This document shows, piece by piece, positions 26,560 through 35,537 of a stretch of 64,000 nt of DNA. The stretch comes from Paraburkholderia youngii. Its GTDB lineage: Bacteria > Pseudomonadota > Gammaproteobacteria > Burkholderiales > Burkholderiaceae. Under the pieces are notes generated by a model that was not told where the DNA came from, did not search any database, and saw only the letters and a list, made by a program, of their open reading frames with translations. How positions within the stretch are numbered: position 1 is the first letter of the stretch; the number at the start of each line of letters is the position of its first letter. The stretch is from NCBI RefSeq assembly GCF_013366925.1, contig NZ_JAALDK010000001.1, forward strand, positions 1,619,089-1,683,088, read 5' to 3'. The translations under genes and the position numbers were made by a program.

Positions 26560-26617
26560 CGCGTATGTCCTTATTTTGAGCGTCATCGAAGCATTTTCAA
26601 GCACCGCGCGCCTGAAC

Positions 26618-27247
26618 TCAGCCGCCCTCTTTCATCTGCTTCAGGATCTTGTAGACGGTCGCGCGACCCATCGTCAGCACCGCGGCCACGTAGTTCGCCG
26701 AGCTGCGGCCACGAAACGCGCCCTGCGCGTGCAGCGCTTCGACGATTTCACGCTTGTGCTCGCGCGTCAGCGCATTGATGCCGATCTGCCGGTCGCGCAA
26801 CCACGTGTGCAGATACGTGTTGATGCGGTCCTGCCAGTCGTCGCGGAACAGATCGTCGCCTGGCGCGTCCGTCATCGTGCCGCCCTTGATGAACAGATCG
26901 AGCGTCGAGCGCACGTCCTCGAACACCGCGATGTTGAAGTTCACGCACAGGATGCCGGCGGGCTTGCCATCGTCGTCGAGCAGGATGTTGCTCACGCAGC
27001 GCATGCGGCGCCCGTCCCAGTTCAGTTTCTCGTAGGGACCGATGGTCTGGCCGCGCGCCGCGAAGTGCGCGTCGTCGAGCACCGACGGCGCGCCCACCTC
27101 GAGCCGCGACAGATTGTTCGCCAGATACGCGATGGTCTGATCGCGCAGATCGTGAATCACCACTTCGGCGCACGGATAGAGCAGCGCGGCGATGCCGTCG
27201 GCAATCGGCGCGTAGCGCTTTAACAGCAGGTCTTTGACAGGAGACAC
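26618..27247 (-). CDS. YheO-like transcriptional regulator (PAS + HTH, DauR-type)
   Basis: About 209 residues. An N-terminal PAS-like sensor (KDLLLKRYAPIADGIAALLYPCAEVVIHDLRDQTIAYLANNLS) and a C-terminal helix-turn-helix (EIVEALHAQGAFRGRSSANYVAAVLTMGRATVYKILKQ) match the YheO family; DauR of P. aeruginosa represses D-arginine catabolism. The start is uncertain: I used GTG 27247, which gives the family's N-terminus; an ATG at 27361 would add 38 unlikely Arg-rich residues. No target genes are obvious nearby. Confidence 0.85.
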   Translation of the reverse strand: MSPVKDLLLKRYAPIADGIAALLYPCAEVVIHDLRDQTIAYLANNLSRLEVGAPSVLDDAHFAARGQTIGPYEKLNWDGRRMRCVSNILLDDDGKPAGILCVNFNIAVFEDVRSTLDLFIKGGTMTDAPGDDLFRDDWQDRINTYLHTWLRDRQIGINALTREHKREIVEALHAQGAFRGRSSANYVAAVLTMGRATVYKILKQMKEGG

Positions 27248-27499
27248 GTTCGGGTTGCGCAAGGAAAAACCGCGAGGTTCGAAGGAGGCGGCGCGCGATC
27301 GCGAATGCCGACGATGCCAGATGCCAGCAGCAGGCTTCGGCGCGCACGCTCGGTCCGCCATTCAGGAAGCCGCCATTGTAGCGGCCTCGCGCTGGCGCCG
27401 CGAATCGCCGCCGGACGGCAATTTTGTCCACCTCGCGAGCGCATTTTTTTCGTGCGATAAACGCTGAACCACCGACATCCAACCGAACGGAGCCGACCG

Positions 27500-27718
27500 A
27501 TGGCCACACTCGAAGCGCTTCGCGCCGTGCTCGACGACACGCGTACGCCTGAGATCATTCGCAATCACGTCATCGATTCGCTGCAGTACGCACTGCGCAA
27601 CTATGGTCAGGTCTTCACGGCGAAGGAAGTCGAATGGCTGGCCGGCTGGGACGATGCGCGCTTGCCGCTGGCGGCCGCGCGCGAATTGCAGAAGCGCGTC
27701 GCCGAGACGTCGCGCTGA
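27500..27718 (+). CDS. Small conserved hypothetical protein
   Basis: 72 residues, acidic and mostly helical (MATLEALRAVLDDTRTPEII, then NYGQVFTAKEVEWLAGWDDARLPLAAARELQKRV). It has no signal peptide or membrane helix and I do not recognise a family. It is divergent from the YheO-like gene. Its protein-like composition and normal codon use support it being real. Confidence 0.65.
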   Translation: MATLEALRAVLDDTRTPEIIRNHVIDSLQYALRNYGQVFTAKEVEWLAGWDDARLPLAAARELQKRVAETSR

Positions 27719-28222
27719 CGCCCGCGAAGCCCCGCCAGGCGGGCGTTCCGGCCGTGCACTGAAGTTTGCACTATCCAATCAGCCCTATTTCAGGCATCAT
27801 ATTGCAATAGTTGCACCTCGCACCCATATAGCACTGGCAGCACCAGGCAGTCTCAACCCGGCATCTCCGCACCACCCCCGACAGTTCGACCGCCCCTTAT
27901 CGGCGATCCCGTCACTCCGGCAATGCGCCGTCCGCATTCGCCGTCGCGAGAAGTACACCGAGCGGTCGTTCAGCATCATGCGTCCGGCGCACGAATTGGC
28001 GCGCCGCTTCAGCGTTTTCGGTCGAATCCGCGTTTTCGCGCGACCGCTCGAGCCATTGTCATTGAGCCCGCCGGGTCTAGCAGGCCTGTGCCAACCATTT
28101 TCATCGCGGCGCGCCCATCGGGTGCTGCGCCGCCGGTCCGCGTCGCGACGCCTCGAGCAGACGATGCCGGAAGCAGCGCCCCGCACGCGGCGCGCGGACC
28201 ACGCAATACAGGACACGTTTTC
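27719..28222. other. Intergenic region, no gene seen
   Basis: Some 500 bp between two small hypothetical genes. It starts with a lower-GC stretch (27765-27835) that could hold a promoter for the downstream gene. The rest is GC-rich, with only Arg/Pro-rich shadow frames. No tRNA, repeat or terminator recognised. Confidence 0.4.
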
Positions 28223-28504
28223 ATGAATTCAGCAGTCAAGACCTACAAGGGTTACGAAATTCACCCGCTCGTTTATCCGCGCCGCCCGCCGGGCGCGCAA
28301 GCGACGCGCGATCCTGGCGCCGGTTACGACGCATCGGTGCGCATCTGCCGCGTCGGCGCCAATCCGGCGGCCGACGGCCGGGTGTTCCGTCTGCAGTATC
28401 TGTTTCCGTTCGACGGCATGGGCAAGGCGCGCATCGCGTGCATGGCGCATGCGGAACGGCTGATCGACGGCCAGGTGAGCGGTCAGTCGGTCACCGATCT
28501 TTGA
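28223..28504 (+). CDS. Conserved hypothetical protein (YKGYE-type)
   Basis: 93 residues: MNSAVKTYKGYEIHPLVYPR, then YDASVRICRVGANPAADGRVFRLQYLFPFDGMGKARIACMAHAERLIDG. The opening TYKGYEI motif resembles the small protein at 50371-50586 (RYKGYEV), so both may belong to one family of small Burkholderiaceae proteins that bind or stabilise something unknown. The start at 28223 excludes an unlikely 100-residue extension. Confidence 0.7.
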   Translation: MNSAVKTYKGYEIHPLVYPRRPPGAQATRDPGAGYDASVRICRVGANPAADGRVFRLQYLFPFDGMGKARIACMAHAERLIDGQVSGQSVTDL

Positions 28505-28639
28505 GCGGCGTCATCGGCGCGTCACTCATGTCGCGCAGCGTGCGTTTGGGCGCCGTTGCTTTTCCAACGAATCCACAGTCGCGCCGCTCGCAATGCCCGC
28601 GGCCGATTTCCCCTTTATCCCATCGACCAGGAGTGATGC

Positions 28640-28918
28640 ATGGCGAAAGAAGAACTGATTGAACTTGACGGTATCGTCGACGAAGTGCTTCCGGACAGCC
28701 GCTACCGCGTGACGCTCGACAACGGCGTCGTGGTCGGCGCTTATGCGTCCGGACGCATGCGCAAGAACCATATCCGTATTCTCGCGGGCGATCGCGTGAC
28801 GCTCGAAATGTCGGTCTACGACCTGACCAAGGGGCGGATCAATTTCCGCCACAAGGACGAACGCCAGAGCGGTGGCGGTGCGCCACGACCGGCGTCGCAG
28901 GGTGCGCGGCGTAGATAA
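28640..28918 (+). CDS. infA: Translation initiation factor IF-1, second copy
   Basis: 92 residues with the IF-1 S1-like OB fold: [67 protein letters not shown]. It binds the 30S A site during initiation. The C-terminal tail ([22 protein letters not shown]) is longer and more basic than in the 72-residue standard IF-1. It is located away from ribosomal protein genes; Burkholderiales commonly carry such a second infA. Confidence 0.93.
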   Translation: MAKEELIELDGIVDEVLPDSRYRVTLDNGVVVGAYASGRMRKNHIRILAGDRVTLEMSVYDLTKGRINFRHKDERQSGGGAPRPASQGARRR

Positions 28919-29124
28919 GCAGTGGTGACGGCGCCGCCCTGCGTACCTGCCATGCCATTGCAGGTGACGCGGGCAGCCCGCCCGAACCTCGAGAGTCAGC
29001 GCGAGACCCTACAGACTCGCGCCCCACCTTCGGCTCCGCGTTCTGCTCGAACGAACGCGCGGCGTCTTGACTGGAATCTGGCGGCGCGCCGCTTGGGCGA
29101 CCACGCACGTCGCGGCGCGTCTCG

Positions 29125-29868
29125 CTAAACTCCGAACACCGCCCCCAGATCCTCCCCATCCGCGCTTTTGCGCACCTGCTCGACCACCCGCTCCTCCAAC
29201 TCCGACAGATGCTCGCGCATCGCCGTCAACGCGGCTTGCAGGTCGCCGGCATCGAGTGCGTCGATGATCCGCGCATGCTCATCGGCGGAACAACTCGAAC
29301 CCTTCGACGGATCGAACAGCGCCTTGTACAGCTCGGTCTTCGCGACCAGTTGCCCGACCAGTCCAAGCAACTCGGTGCCGCCCGCCAGCTCCGTCAGCAG
29401 CACGTGAAACTGGCCGGCGAGGCGCACGGATTCATCGATGGCGCCCGCGCGCAGCGCCTTTTCCTCGCTGCGCACATGCGCGCGCAAGCGCCGTTTATGA
29501 GCGGCGCTCAGCGCACCGCAAAGCGATGCGACGATGCCCGCCTCGACGATCTGCCGCGCCCGATACACCTGGCGAATGTCCTCCTCCGACGGCGACGGCA
29601 CGAACGCGCCGCGATTCGCCTCGAGCACGAGCTTGCCCTCGAAGCCCAGCCGCGCGAGCACCTTGCGCAGCGCGCCGCGCGTGCAGCCGAACGCGGCCGC
29701 GAGATCGCGCTCGACCAGTTGCGCACCGGGCCGCAAACGCCCCTGCAGCAGGGCCGAGGTAATCGACGCATAAATGCGCTCTTCGACGCTCGGCGAGGCG
29801 TCGCCGCTCGCAAGGGAAGCGGATGAAGCGGATTCGGCAGAGGAAGAACGCGGGGAACGCGCAGCCAT
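29125..29868 (-). CDS. GntR-family regulator, FadR/FCD subfamily
   Basis: About 247 residues. The N-terminal winged helix (EERIYASITSALLQGRLRPGAQLVERDLAAAFGCTRGALRKVLARL) is followed by an all-helical FCD ligand domain (IVEAGIVASLCGALS, FHVLLTELAGG, and the C-terminal DEHARIIDALDAGDLQAALTAMREHL, whose His is a likely metal ligand). Start at 29868 is used; 29910 is possible. It is divergent from an MFS gene, and the spacer carries two FadR-type palindromes. Confidence 0.9.
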   Translation of the reverse strand: MAARSPRSSSAESASSASLASGDASPSVEERIYASITSALLQGRLRPGAQLVERDLAAAFGCTRGALRKVLARLGFEGKLVLEANRGAFVPSPSEEDIRQVYRARQIVEAGIVASLCGALSAAHKRRLRAHVRSEEKALRAGAIDESVRLAGQFHVLLTELAGGTELLGLVGQLVAKTELYKALFDPSKGSSCSADEHARIIDALDAGDLQAALTAMREHLSELEERVVEQVRKSADGEDLGAVFGV

Positions 29869-29992
29869 GATTTCAGTGACCGTGGACGGTGGAAAACAAG
29901 AACGGAACAACGCCGCAGCATTCTAGCGATGCCCCGCGCACGACGCCAATCTGCCTGGCTACGCCGCCGCTTATACCGGACATTCGCGCAAA

Positions 29993-30025
29993 TGGTTAAC
30001 CATATTCGGTTACTATGGTTGACCA
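29993..30025. promoter_or_regulatory. Two FadR-type operator palindromes
   Basis: TGGTTAACCA (29993-30002, perfect) and TGGTTGACCA (30016-30025) are 23 bp apart in the divergent GntR/MFS spacer. TGGT-N2-ACCA is the kind of half-site pair bound by FCD-subfamily GntR regulators, so these are the likely operators of the adjacent regulator. Confidence 0.7.
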
Positions 30026-30071
30026 AAACGGAGACTGCAACGTTTTCCGCAGTCCGGCTCTCAGGCTCGCC

Positions 30072-31313
30072 ATGAATTTGCCCACCAGCGCTGCTCCCCA
30101 CAGTACCTCCGCAAACCGCGCCCGCGCCGCGCTCACATGGCACGACCTCGCGTGGCTCGGCGCGATCGTCGTGATCGGCATCAATCTGCGGCCATTGCTG
30201 ACCTCGATCAGCCCGTTGATGACGACGATTCGCGACGCGACCGGCCTGAGCTTCTACGGCGCGTCATTGCTGACCAGCCTGCCGGTCGTCGCGATGGGCG
30301 TCGGCGCATTCGGCGCGGCGGCGTTGACGCGCGGCGTCGGCGAAACGCGCGGAGTCGCGCTCGGCCTCGTCGCGATCGCGCTTGCATGCGCGGCGCGCTG
30401 GCTGGCGTCGAGCGGCTTCACGCTGCTCTCGACGGCGCTGCTCGCGGGCGCCGGCGTCGCCGCGATTCAGGCGCTGTTGCCCGCCGTCATCAAGCAGCGT
30501 TTCCACGCCCGCGTGCCACTCGCGATGGGCGTGTTCTCCGCGTCGATCATGGGCGGCGGCGGCCTCGGCGCGAGTCTGAGTCCGTGGGTCAGCCGCGCGA
30601 TGCATTCCTGGCATGCGGGGCTCGCGGTGTGGGCGCTGCCGGCCTGCGTCGCGCTCACGGGCTGGTGGCTGTTGACGCGGCGGCATGCCGTGGTCCACAT
30701 CGCCGTGCGCACCCCTGCCGTGCCCGCGCCGGCGTTCTCGCCGTGGACCACTCAGCGCGCGTGGACGCTCGGCCTGTACTTCGGCATCGTCAACGGCGGT
30801 TATACGAGTCTGGTCGCGTGGCTGCCGGCGTTCTATCAGCAGCGCGGCATGAGCGTCTCAGCGAGCGGCTCGCTGCTCGCCGCGATGACGGTCTTCCAGG
30901 CCACGTCGGCATTGCTGCTGCCGCTGGCCGCCGCGTCGTTCCGCGATCGCCGACCGTGGCTGATGCTTGGCTTGTCCGCGCAACTGGCCGGCGTGCTCGG
31001 CCTGATCGCACAGCCCGACGCCGCGCCGCTGCTATGGGTCGGCATCGCGGGCGCGGGGCTCGGCGGCGTGTTTTCGCTGACGCTCGTGACCGCGATGGAT
31101 CATTCGAGCGATTATCGCGTGGCCGGCCAGCTGGTCGCGTTCACGCAGGGCGTCGGCTTTATCGTCGCGGCCGTCACGCCGCTCGTCGCCGGCATCGTAC
31201 GCGGCTGGAGCGGCGGGTTCGCCGCCGCGTGGATCATGCTCGGCGGCTGCATCGCCGCGATGATGGCGGTGACCTTGCTGTTTTCTCCACGCAGTTATTC
31301 GCGCTGGCTTTGA
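30072..31313 (+). CDS. MFS transporter, CynX/NimT family
   Basis: 413 residues, about twelve helices. The N-terminal helix-1 motif VVIGINLRPLLTSISPLMTTIRDATGLSF and PLVAGIVRGWSGGFAAAWIML near the end are typical of CynX/NimT (cyanate, 2-nitroimidazole) carriers. Real substrates in this family vary. An ATG at 30015 lies inside an operator, so 30072 is preferred. Expression is probably controlled by the divergent GntR protein. Confidence 0.9.
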   Translation: MNLPTSAAPHSTSANRARAALTWHDLAWLGAIVVIGINLRPLLTSISPLMTTIRDATGLSFYGASLLTSLPVVAMGVGAFGAAALTRGVGETRGVALGLVAIALACAARWLASSGFTLLSTALLAGAGVAAIQALLPAVIKQRFHARVPLAMGVFSASIMGGGGLGASLSPWVSRAMHSWHAGLAVWALPACVALTGWWLLTRRHAVVHIAVRTPAVPAPAFSPWTTQRAWTLGLYFGIVNGGYTSLVAWLPAFYQQRGMSVSASGSLLAAMTVFQATSALLLPLAAASFRDRRPWLMLGLSAQLAGVLGLIAQPDAAPLLWVGIAGAGLGGVFSLTLVTAMDHSSDYRVAGQLVAFTQGVGFIVAAVTPLVAGIVRGWSGGFAAAWIMLGGCIAAMMAVTLLFSPRSYSRWL

Positions 31314-31338
31314 GGCTTTGAGCCTTTGAGCCTTTGAG
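31307..31338. repeat. 8-bp tandem repeat, four copies, across the MFS stop codon
   Basis: Units GCTTTGAG, GCTTTGAG, CCTTTGAG, CCTTTGAG follow each other without gaps. The first contains the stop codon (TGA 31311-31313). It resembles in style the 9-bp arrays at the mmsA and rhmD stop codons. Confidence 0.85.
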
Positions 31339-31598
31339 CCTCGACCGTTTCGTACGCGATGCGCCGCTTCGGTGCATCGGGCGTCCGCTGTCCCGCATGC
31401 CCCCTGCCGGTGCAGCGCGACCGACGTGGCCGCACACCTCGTTCGCGGATGATTCGCAGCCATCGCCAGCAAGAAAATCCCAATCGGCCCGCGTATTTTT
31501 ACGCGCAACGCTGTTCACACGCGTCGCCAATCCCCGTCGCGCGGTGACTGGCATATCCATTGCTTTACCGGTAGTCAGATGTCCCTTCCCCTGACTCC

Positions 31599-32174
31599 AT
31601 GCTGCGCGTTCTCCTTGTCACCGACACCGACAAACCCATCGGCGATCTGCGCGACGCGCTCGCCTGTCTCGGCTGCGAAATGCTGGCCGGCACCGCGACG
31701 CCGCAGGCGCTGCATCGCGCGGTGCAGGACGAGCGACCCGACGTGATCATCATCGATACGGAGTCGCCGTCGCGCGATACGCTCGAACAACTCGCCGTGA
31801 TGCACGCGACCGCGCCGCGCCCCGTGCTGATGTTCAGCCACGACGCGAACCAGCAACTGATCCGCGAAGCGGTCAACGCGGGCGTCACCGCGTATCTGGT
31901 CGAAGGCCTCGCGACCGAGCGGCTCGCGCCGATTCTCGAAGTCGCGCTAGCGCGTTTCGCGCAGGAGTCGCAATTGCGCGAGCGGCTGGCGCAGGCCGAA
32001 AACGAACTGGCCGAGCGCAAGCTGATCGATCGCGCGAAACGCCTGCTGATGGATCAGCAGAAACTCACCGAACCGGCCGCCTACGCGAGTCTGCGCAAAC
32101 GCGCGATGAACCAGGGCGTCAAACTCGCCGAGGTCGCGCGCGAGGTCGTCGCGTCGGCCGGCTCGCTCAAATGA
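31599..32174 (+). CDS. nasT: ANTAR-domain response regulator, NasT-type antiterminator
   Basis: 191 residues: an N-terminal receiver-like domain (MLRVLLVTDTDKPIGDLRDAL, DVIIIDTESPSRDTLEQL) and a C-terminal ANTAR RNA-binding domain (ERLAQAENELAERKLIDRAKRLLMDQQKLTEPAAYASLRKRAMNQGVKLAEVAREVV). NasT binds leader hairpins and prevents termination in nitrate-assimilation operons when released by NasS. The nasS gene follows after 7 bp. No such leader is visible in the window. Confidence 0.93.
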   Translation: MLRVLLVTDTDKPIGDLRDALACLGCEMLAGTATPQALHRAVQDERPDVIIIDTESPSRDTLEQLAVMHATAPRPVLMFSHDANQQLIREAVNAGVTAYLVEGLATERLAPILEVALARFAQESQLRERLAQAENELAERKLIDRAKRLLMDQQKLTEPAAYASLRKRAMNQGVKLAEVAREVVASAGSLK

Positions 32175-32181
32175 TGCGCTC

Positions 32182-33333
32182 ATGAATCCAGCCACTTCCG
32201 TCACCGCGGCGGCCTCTGCCGAGCCGCCTGAAAAGACCCATCTGCGGCTGGGCTTCGTCGCGTTGTCCGACGCGGCGCCGCTGATCGCCGCGAAGCTGCT
32301 CGAGTTCGGCCATGCGCACGGACTCACGCTCGAACTGTGCCGCCAGCCGTCGTGGGCCGCCGTGCGCGACAAGCTGCTGTCGGGCGATCTCGACGCCGCA
32401 CACGCGCTTTACGGGCTTGTGTATGGCGTGCAGCTCGGCCTCGGCGGACCGCGCACCGACATGGCCGTGCTGATGGTGCTGAACCGCAACGGCCAGGCGA
32501 TCACTCTGTCGAATCGGCTCGCCGAGGCGCTCGCGAAGCACGGGACTTTGCGCGAGGCGCTCGCGACGCTCGGCCGCAAGCCGGTGTTCGCGCACACCTT
32601 CCCGACCGGCACGCACGCGATGTGGCTGTACTACTGGCTCGCGGCGCAAGGCGTCGATCCATTGCGCGACATTGACAGCGTCGCGATTCCGCCGCCGCAA
32701 ATGGTCGCGGCGCTCGCCGAAGACCGGCTCGACGGTCTGTGCGTCGGCGAGCCGTGGAATGCGATGGCCGAGGCGCACGGCGTCGGCAGAACCATCGCTT
32801 ATACCAGCGAGGTGTGGCCCGAGCATCCGGAGAAAGTGCTCGCCTGCCGACGCGATTTCGTCGACGCGCATCCGCGCACGACGCGCGCGCTCGTGCAGAC
32901 CGTGCTCGAAGCGTGCCGCTGGCTCGACGGCGCCGGGCATCGCGACGAGATCGCGCGCTGGCTTGCGCGGTCCGACTACATCGGTATCGACGAATCGCTG
33001 ATCGCGACGCGCCTTGGTGACCACGTCGACACGGCGCACCCGCGCCGCCTGCCGATGCGTTTCTTCGACGACGGCGCGGTCAACTATCCGCATCCAATCG
33101 AAGGCGCGTGGTTCCTTACGCAGTTCGAGCGCTGGGGGATCATCGATGCGCGCGACGATTACGAAGCGATCGCCGAGCGCATCAACCAGACGCAGCTGTA
33201 TCGCGAGGCCGCCGCGCGCGTGAACGTGCGGGTGCCTGGCGAGGATGTGACAAGGGAATTGATCGATGGCGAGGTATGGGGAAGCGGATCATCGCCCGCC
33301 GCGTATGGACAGCGTTTCGCGATCCGCCGCTGA
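32182..33333 (+). CDS. nasS: NasS-type nitrate sensor (NrtA/CmpA-like)
   Basis: 383 residues related to the nitrate-binding proteins NrtA (HLRLGFVALSDAAPLIAAKLLEFGHAHGLTLEL, GDLDAAHALYGLVYGVQLG, TFPTGTHAMWLYYWLAAQGVDP). It has no signal peptide, as expected for the cytoplasmic sensor NasS that sequesters NasT until nitrate binds. It is 7 bp after nasT. Nitrate-assimilation structural genes are not beside it. Confidence 0.9.
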   Translation: MNPATSVTAAASAEPPEKTHLRLGFVALSDAAPLIAAKLLEFGHAHGLTLELCRQPSWAAVRDKLLSGDLDAAHALYGLVYGVQLGLGGPRTDMAVLMVLNRNGQAITLSNRLAEALAKHGTLREALATLGRKPVFAHTFPTGTHAMWLYYWLAAQGVDPLRDIDSVAIPPPQMVAALAEDRLDGLCVGEPWNAMAEAHGVGRTIAYTSEVWPEHPEKVLACRRDFVDAHPRTTRALVQTVLEACRWLDGAGHRDEIARWLARSDYIGIDESLIATRLGDHVDTAHPRRLPMRFFDDGAVNYPHPIEGAWFLTQFERWGIIDARDDYEAIAERINQTQLYREAAARVNVRVPGEDVTRELIDGEVWGSGSSPAAYGQRFAIRR

Positions 33334-33421
33334 GCAGACCGCACGCGAACGCTCGTACTGATGCGCTAACTGCCCACGCGCCGCCAACGGCGGTCAAGTG
33401 GACAGTCGGCGTCGCCGAAGC

Positions 33422-34432
33422 TCAAAAGTTGTACTTGTCGATATTGCTCGCATCGAACGTGGTCGGCGGTCCGAGAATGATTTCGCCTTGCGCGCCGATC
33501 GTGCGCTTGCCGAGCTTGCCGGCATCGAACGATTCGCCCTCCTTACCCGAAATCTTGCCCGACGCGAGCGAGGCCGCCGCGTACGCGGCCAGATAGCCGA
33601 GCTCGCTCGGATCCCACAGCTGGAATGCGGTCACGGTGCCGTTCTTCACGAACGCGCGCATCTGGTTCGGCGTGCCGAGGCCCGTCACCGCCACCTTGCC
33701 CTTGCTCGACGACGACGAGATATAGCGCGCCGCCGCCGCGATGCCGACCGTCGTCGGCGCGACGATCGCCTTCAGGTTCGGATACGCCTGCAGCAGCCCC
33801 TGGGTTTCGACGAAGGACTTCTGATCGTCGTCGTTGCCGTAAGCGATCTTGACGAGCTTGATCTTCGAGTACTCCGGTTTCTTCAGTTCCTCCTCCATCC
33901 ACTTGATCCACGTGTTCTGGTTGGTCGCGTTCGGCGTCGCCGACAGGATCGCGAACTCGCCCTCGCCGCCCATCAGCTTCGCGACCAGTTGCACCTGACC
34001 GCGGCCGATGCCCTCCGCGTTCGCCTGATTGACGAACAACTGGCGGCCTTCGGGCGCGGTATCGGAGTCGAACGTAACGACCTTGATGCCCTGCCCCATC
34101 GCTTTCTTCAGATACGGCACGACCGCGTTCGCATCGTTCGCGGCAATCACGATCGCGTCCTGGTGCTGCGTGATCAGCGTATTGATGTACGACACCTGCG
34201 ACGATGCTCCCGCATCCGACGGTCCCACCGCCTTGCCCACGCCGCCGAACTCCCTGATCGCGGCGAGGCCGCCGTCGTCGGCGATCACTTCATAGGGGTT
34301 GTTGATCTGCTTCGGCAAGAACGCGATCTTCAACCCGCTTTTCAGGTCCGCGGCGAACGCGCCGCCGCAGCTGATCGCGAGCAACGCGGCGCATAGCGCG
34401 GCCATGCCGGTGTGACGTAGAGGTTTGAACAT
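33422..34432 (-). CDS. rhaS: L-rhamnose ABC transporter, substrate-binding protein
   Basis: 336 residues with a signal peptide (MFKPLRHTGMAALCAALLAISCGGAFAA) and the periplasmic-binding-protein fold of RbsB-like sugar binders (LKIAFLPKQINNPYEVIADDGGLAAI, VVTFDSDTAPEGRQLFVNQA). Its linkage to rhamnose enzymes and to permease genes in RhaS-P-Q-T arrangement indicates L-rhamnose. It is the last gene of the minus-strand transport operon, 79 bp after the permease gene. Confidence 0.9.
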   Translation of the reverse strand: MFKPLRHTGMAALCAALLAISCGGAFAADLKSGLKIAFLPKQINNPYEVIADDGGLAAIREFGGVGKAVGPSDAGASSQVSYINTLITQHQDAIVIAANDANAVVPYLKKAMGQGIKVVTFDSDTAPEGRQLFVNQANAEGIGRGQVQLVAKLMGGEGEFAILSATPNATNQNTWIKWMEEELKKPEYSKIKLVKIAYGNDDDQKSFVETQGLLQAYPNLKAIVAPTTVGIAAAARYISSSSSKGKVAVTGLGTPNQMRAFVKNGTVTAFQLWDPSELGYLAAYAAASLASGKISGKEGESFDAGKLGKRTIGAQGEIILGPPTTFDASNIDKYNF

Positions 34433-34511
34433 GAAGTGTCTCCTGCGTTGTTGTTGGACAGAGAGGGGTCCGGGTTATCGGTCCTTGGGAGCTTCGTACG
34501 AACGGTGACCA

Positions 34512-35537
34512 CTAGGATGAAGAAGACGCTGCTGCGGACTTCGCGATGAAACGCCGGTCGCGCGCCGCACGCCAGCGCGCGACGAGGTTCGGAATCAGCA
34601 CCGACGCGAGCAGCAGCACGCCGGTCACGATGGTCAGCGTTTCGCTCGATACGTCGTCGAGCGTCAACGCGTTTTTCAGCACGCCGATGATCAGCAGCGA
34701 CAACAGCACGCCGACCATCGAGCCGCGTCCGCCGAAGATGCTGACGCCGCCGAATAGCACCGCCGCGATCACCGATAGCTCGAAGCCCTCGCCGTTATCG
34801 CCGCGCGCACTGGTGAAGCGCAGCGTATAGACGATGCCCGCGAGCGCGCTGACGAGACCCGACATCACGAACAGACGCAAACGGATCTTCGCGACCTCGA
34901 TACCGGAGAACGCGGCGGCGGTCGGATTCGCGCCGATCGCATAGAGGCTGCGGCCGAACGCGGTGGCTTGCAAAAGCACGGTGAACAGCACGGCCGCGAC
35001 GATCACGATCACGAACGGCAACGGAATGAACGTGGGCCCAAGCGTGTTCATGCCGAACGCCGTATACGCGGCCGGAAAATCCGCGACTGCCTGATCGCCG
35101 AGCAGCACATACGCGAGACCGCGAAACAGCGCGAGCGTACCGATCGTGACCGCGAGCGACGGCAGGTTCAGCTTGACGATCACGAGGCCGTTCAGCAGAC
35201 CCGCCAACGCGCCGGCGATCAGGACCAGCACGATCACGACCGGCATCGGCAGACCCATGTGCCACAGCACGCCCATCAACGCGCTCGATGCGCCCAGCAC
35301 CGACGCGACCGACAGATCGATTTCGGCCGCGACGATGATCAGCGTCATCGGCAGCGCCATCAGCGCGATCTCGGTCAGATCGGCGAACACGTTGCTCAGG
35401 TTCGCGCCGGTCAGAAACACCGGCGACAGCCAGCGCCCCAACACCAGCGACACGATCAGCACGATCACCAGCAATACTTCCCATTGCAGCGGCGTTTCGC
35501 GCTTGCGCGTCAGCAGCGCGGAATCGGGTTTAGCCAT
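34512..35537 (-). CDS. rhaQ: L-rhamnose ABC transporter permease (RhaQ-like)
   Basis: 341 residues with about eight to ten hydrophobic helices, the BPD_transp_2 type (LTEIALMALPMTLIIVAAEIDLSVASVLGASS and AVLFGGVSIFGGRGSMVGVLLSLLIIGVLKNALTL, the EAA-like loop). It is the second of two permeases in the importer. The start overlaps the end of the other permease gene by 8 bp, so translation is coupled. Confidence 0.9.
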   Translation of the reverse strand: MAKPDSALLTRKRETPLQWEVLLVIVLIVSLVLGRWLSPVFLTGANLSNVFADLTEIALMALPMTLIIVAAEIDLSVASVLGASSALMGVLWHMGLPMPVVIVLVLIAGALAGLLNGLVIVKLNLPSLAVTIGTLALFRGLAYVLLGDQAVADFPAAYTAFGMNTLGPTFIPLPFVIVIVAAVLFTVLLQATAFGRSLYAIGANPTAAAFSGIEVAKIRLRLFVMSGLVSALAGIVYTLRFTSARGDNGEGFELSVIAAVLFGGVSIFGGRGSMVGVLLSLLIIGVLKNALTLDDVSSETLTIVTGVLLLASVLIPNLVARWRAARDRRFIAKSAAASSSS

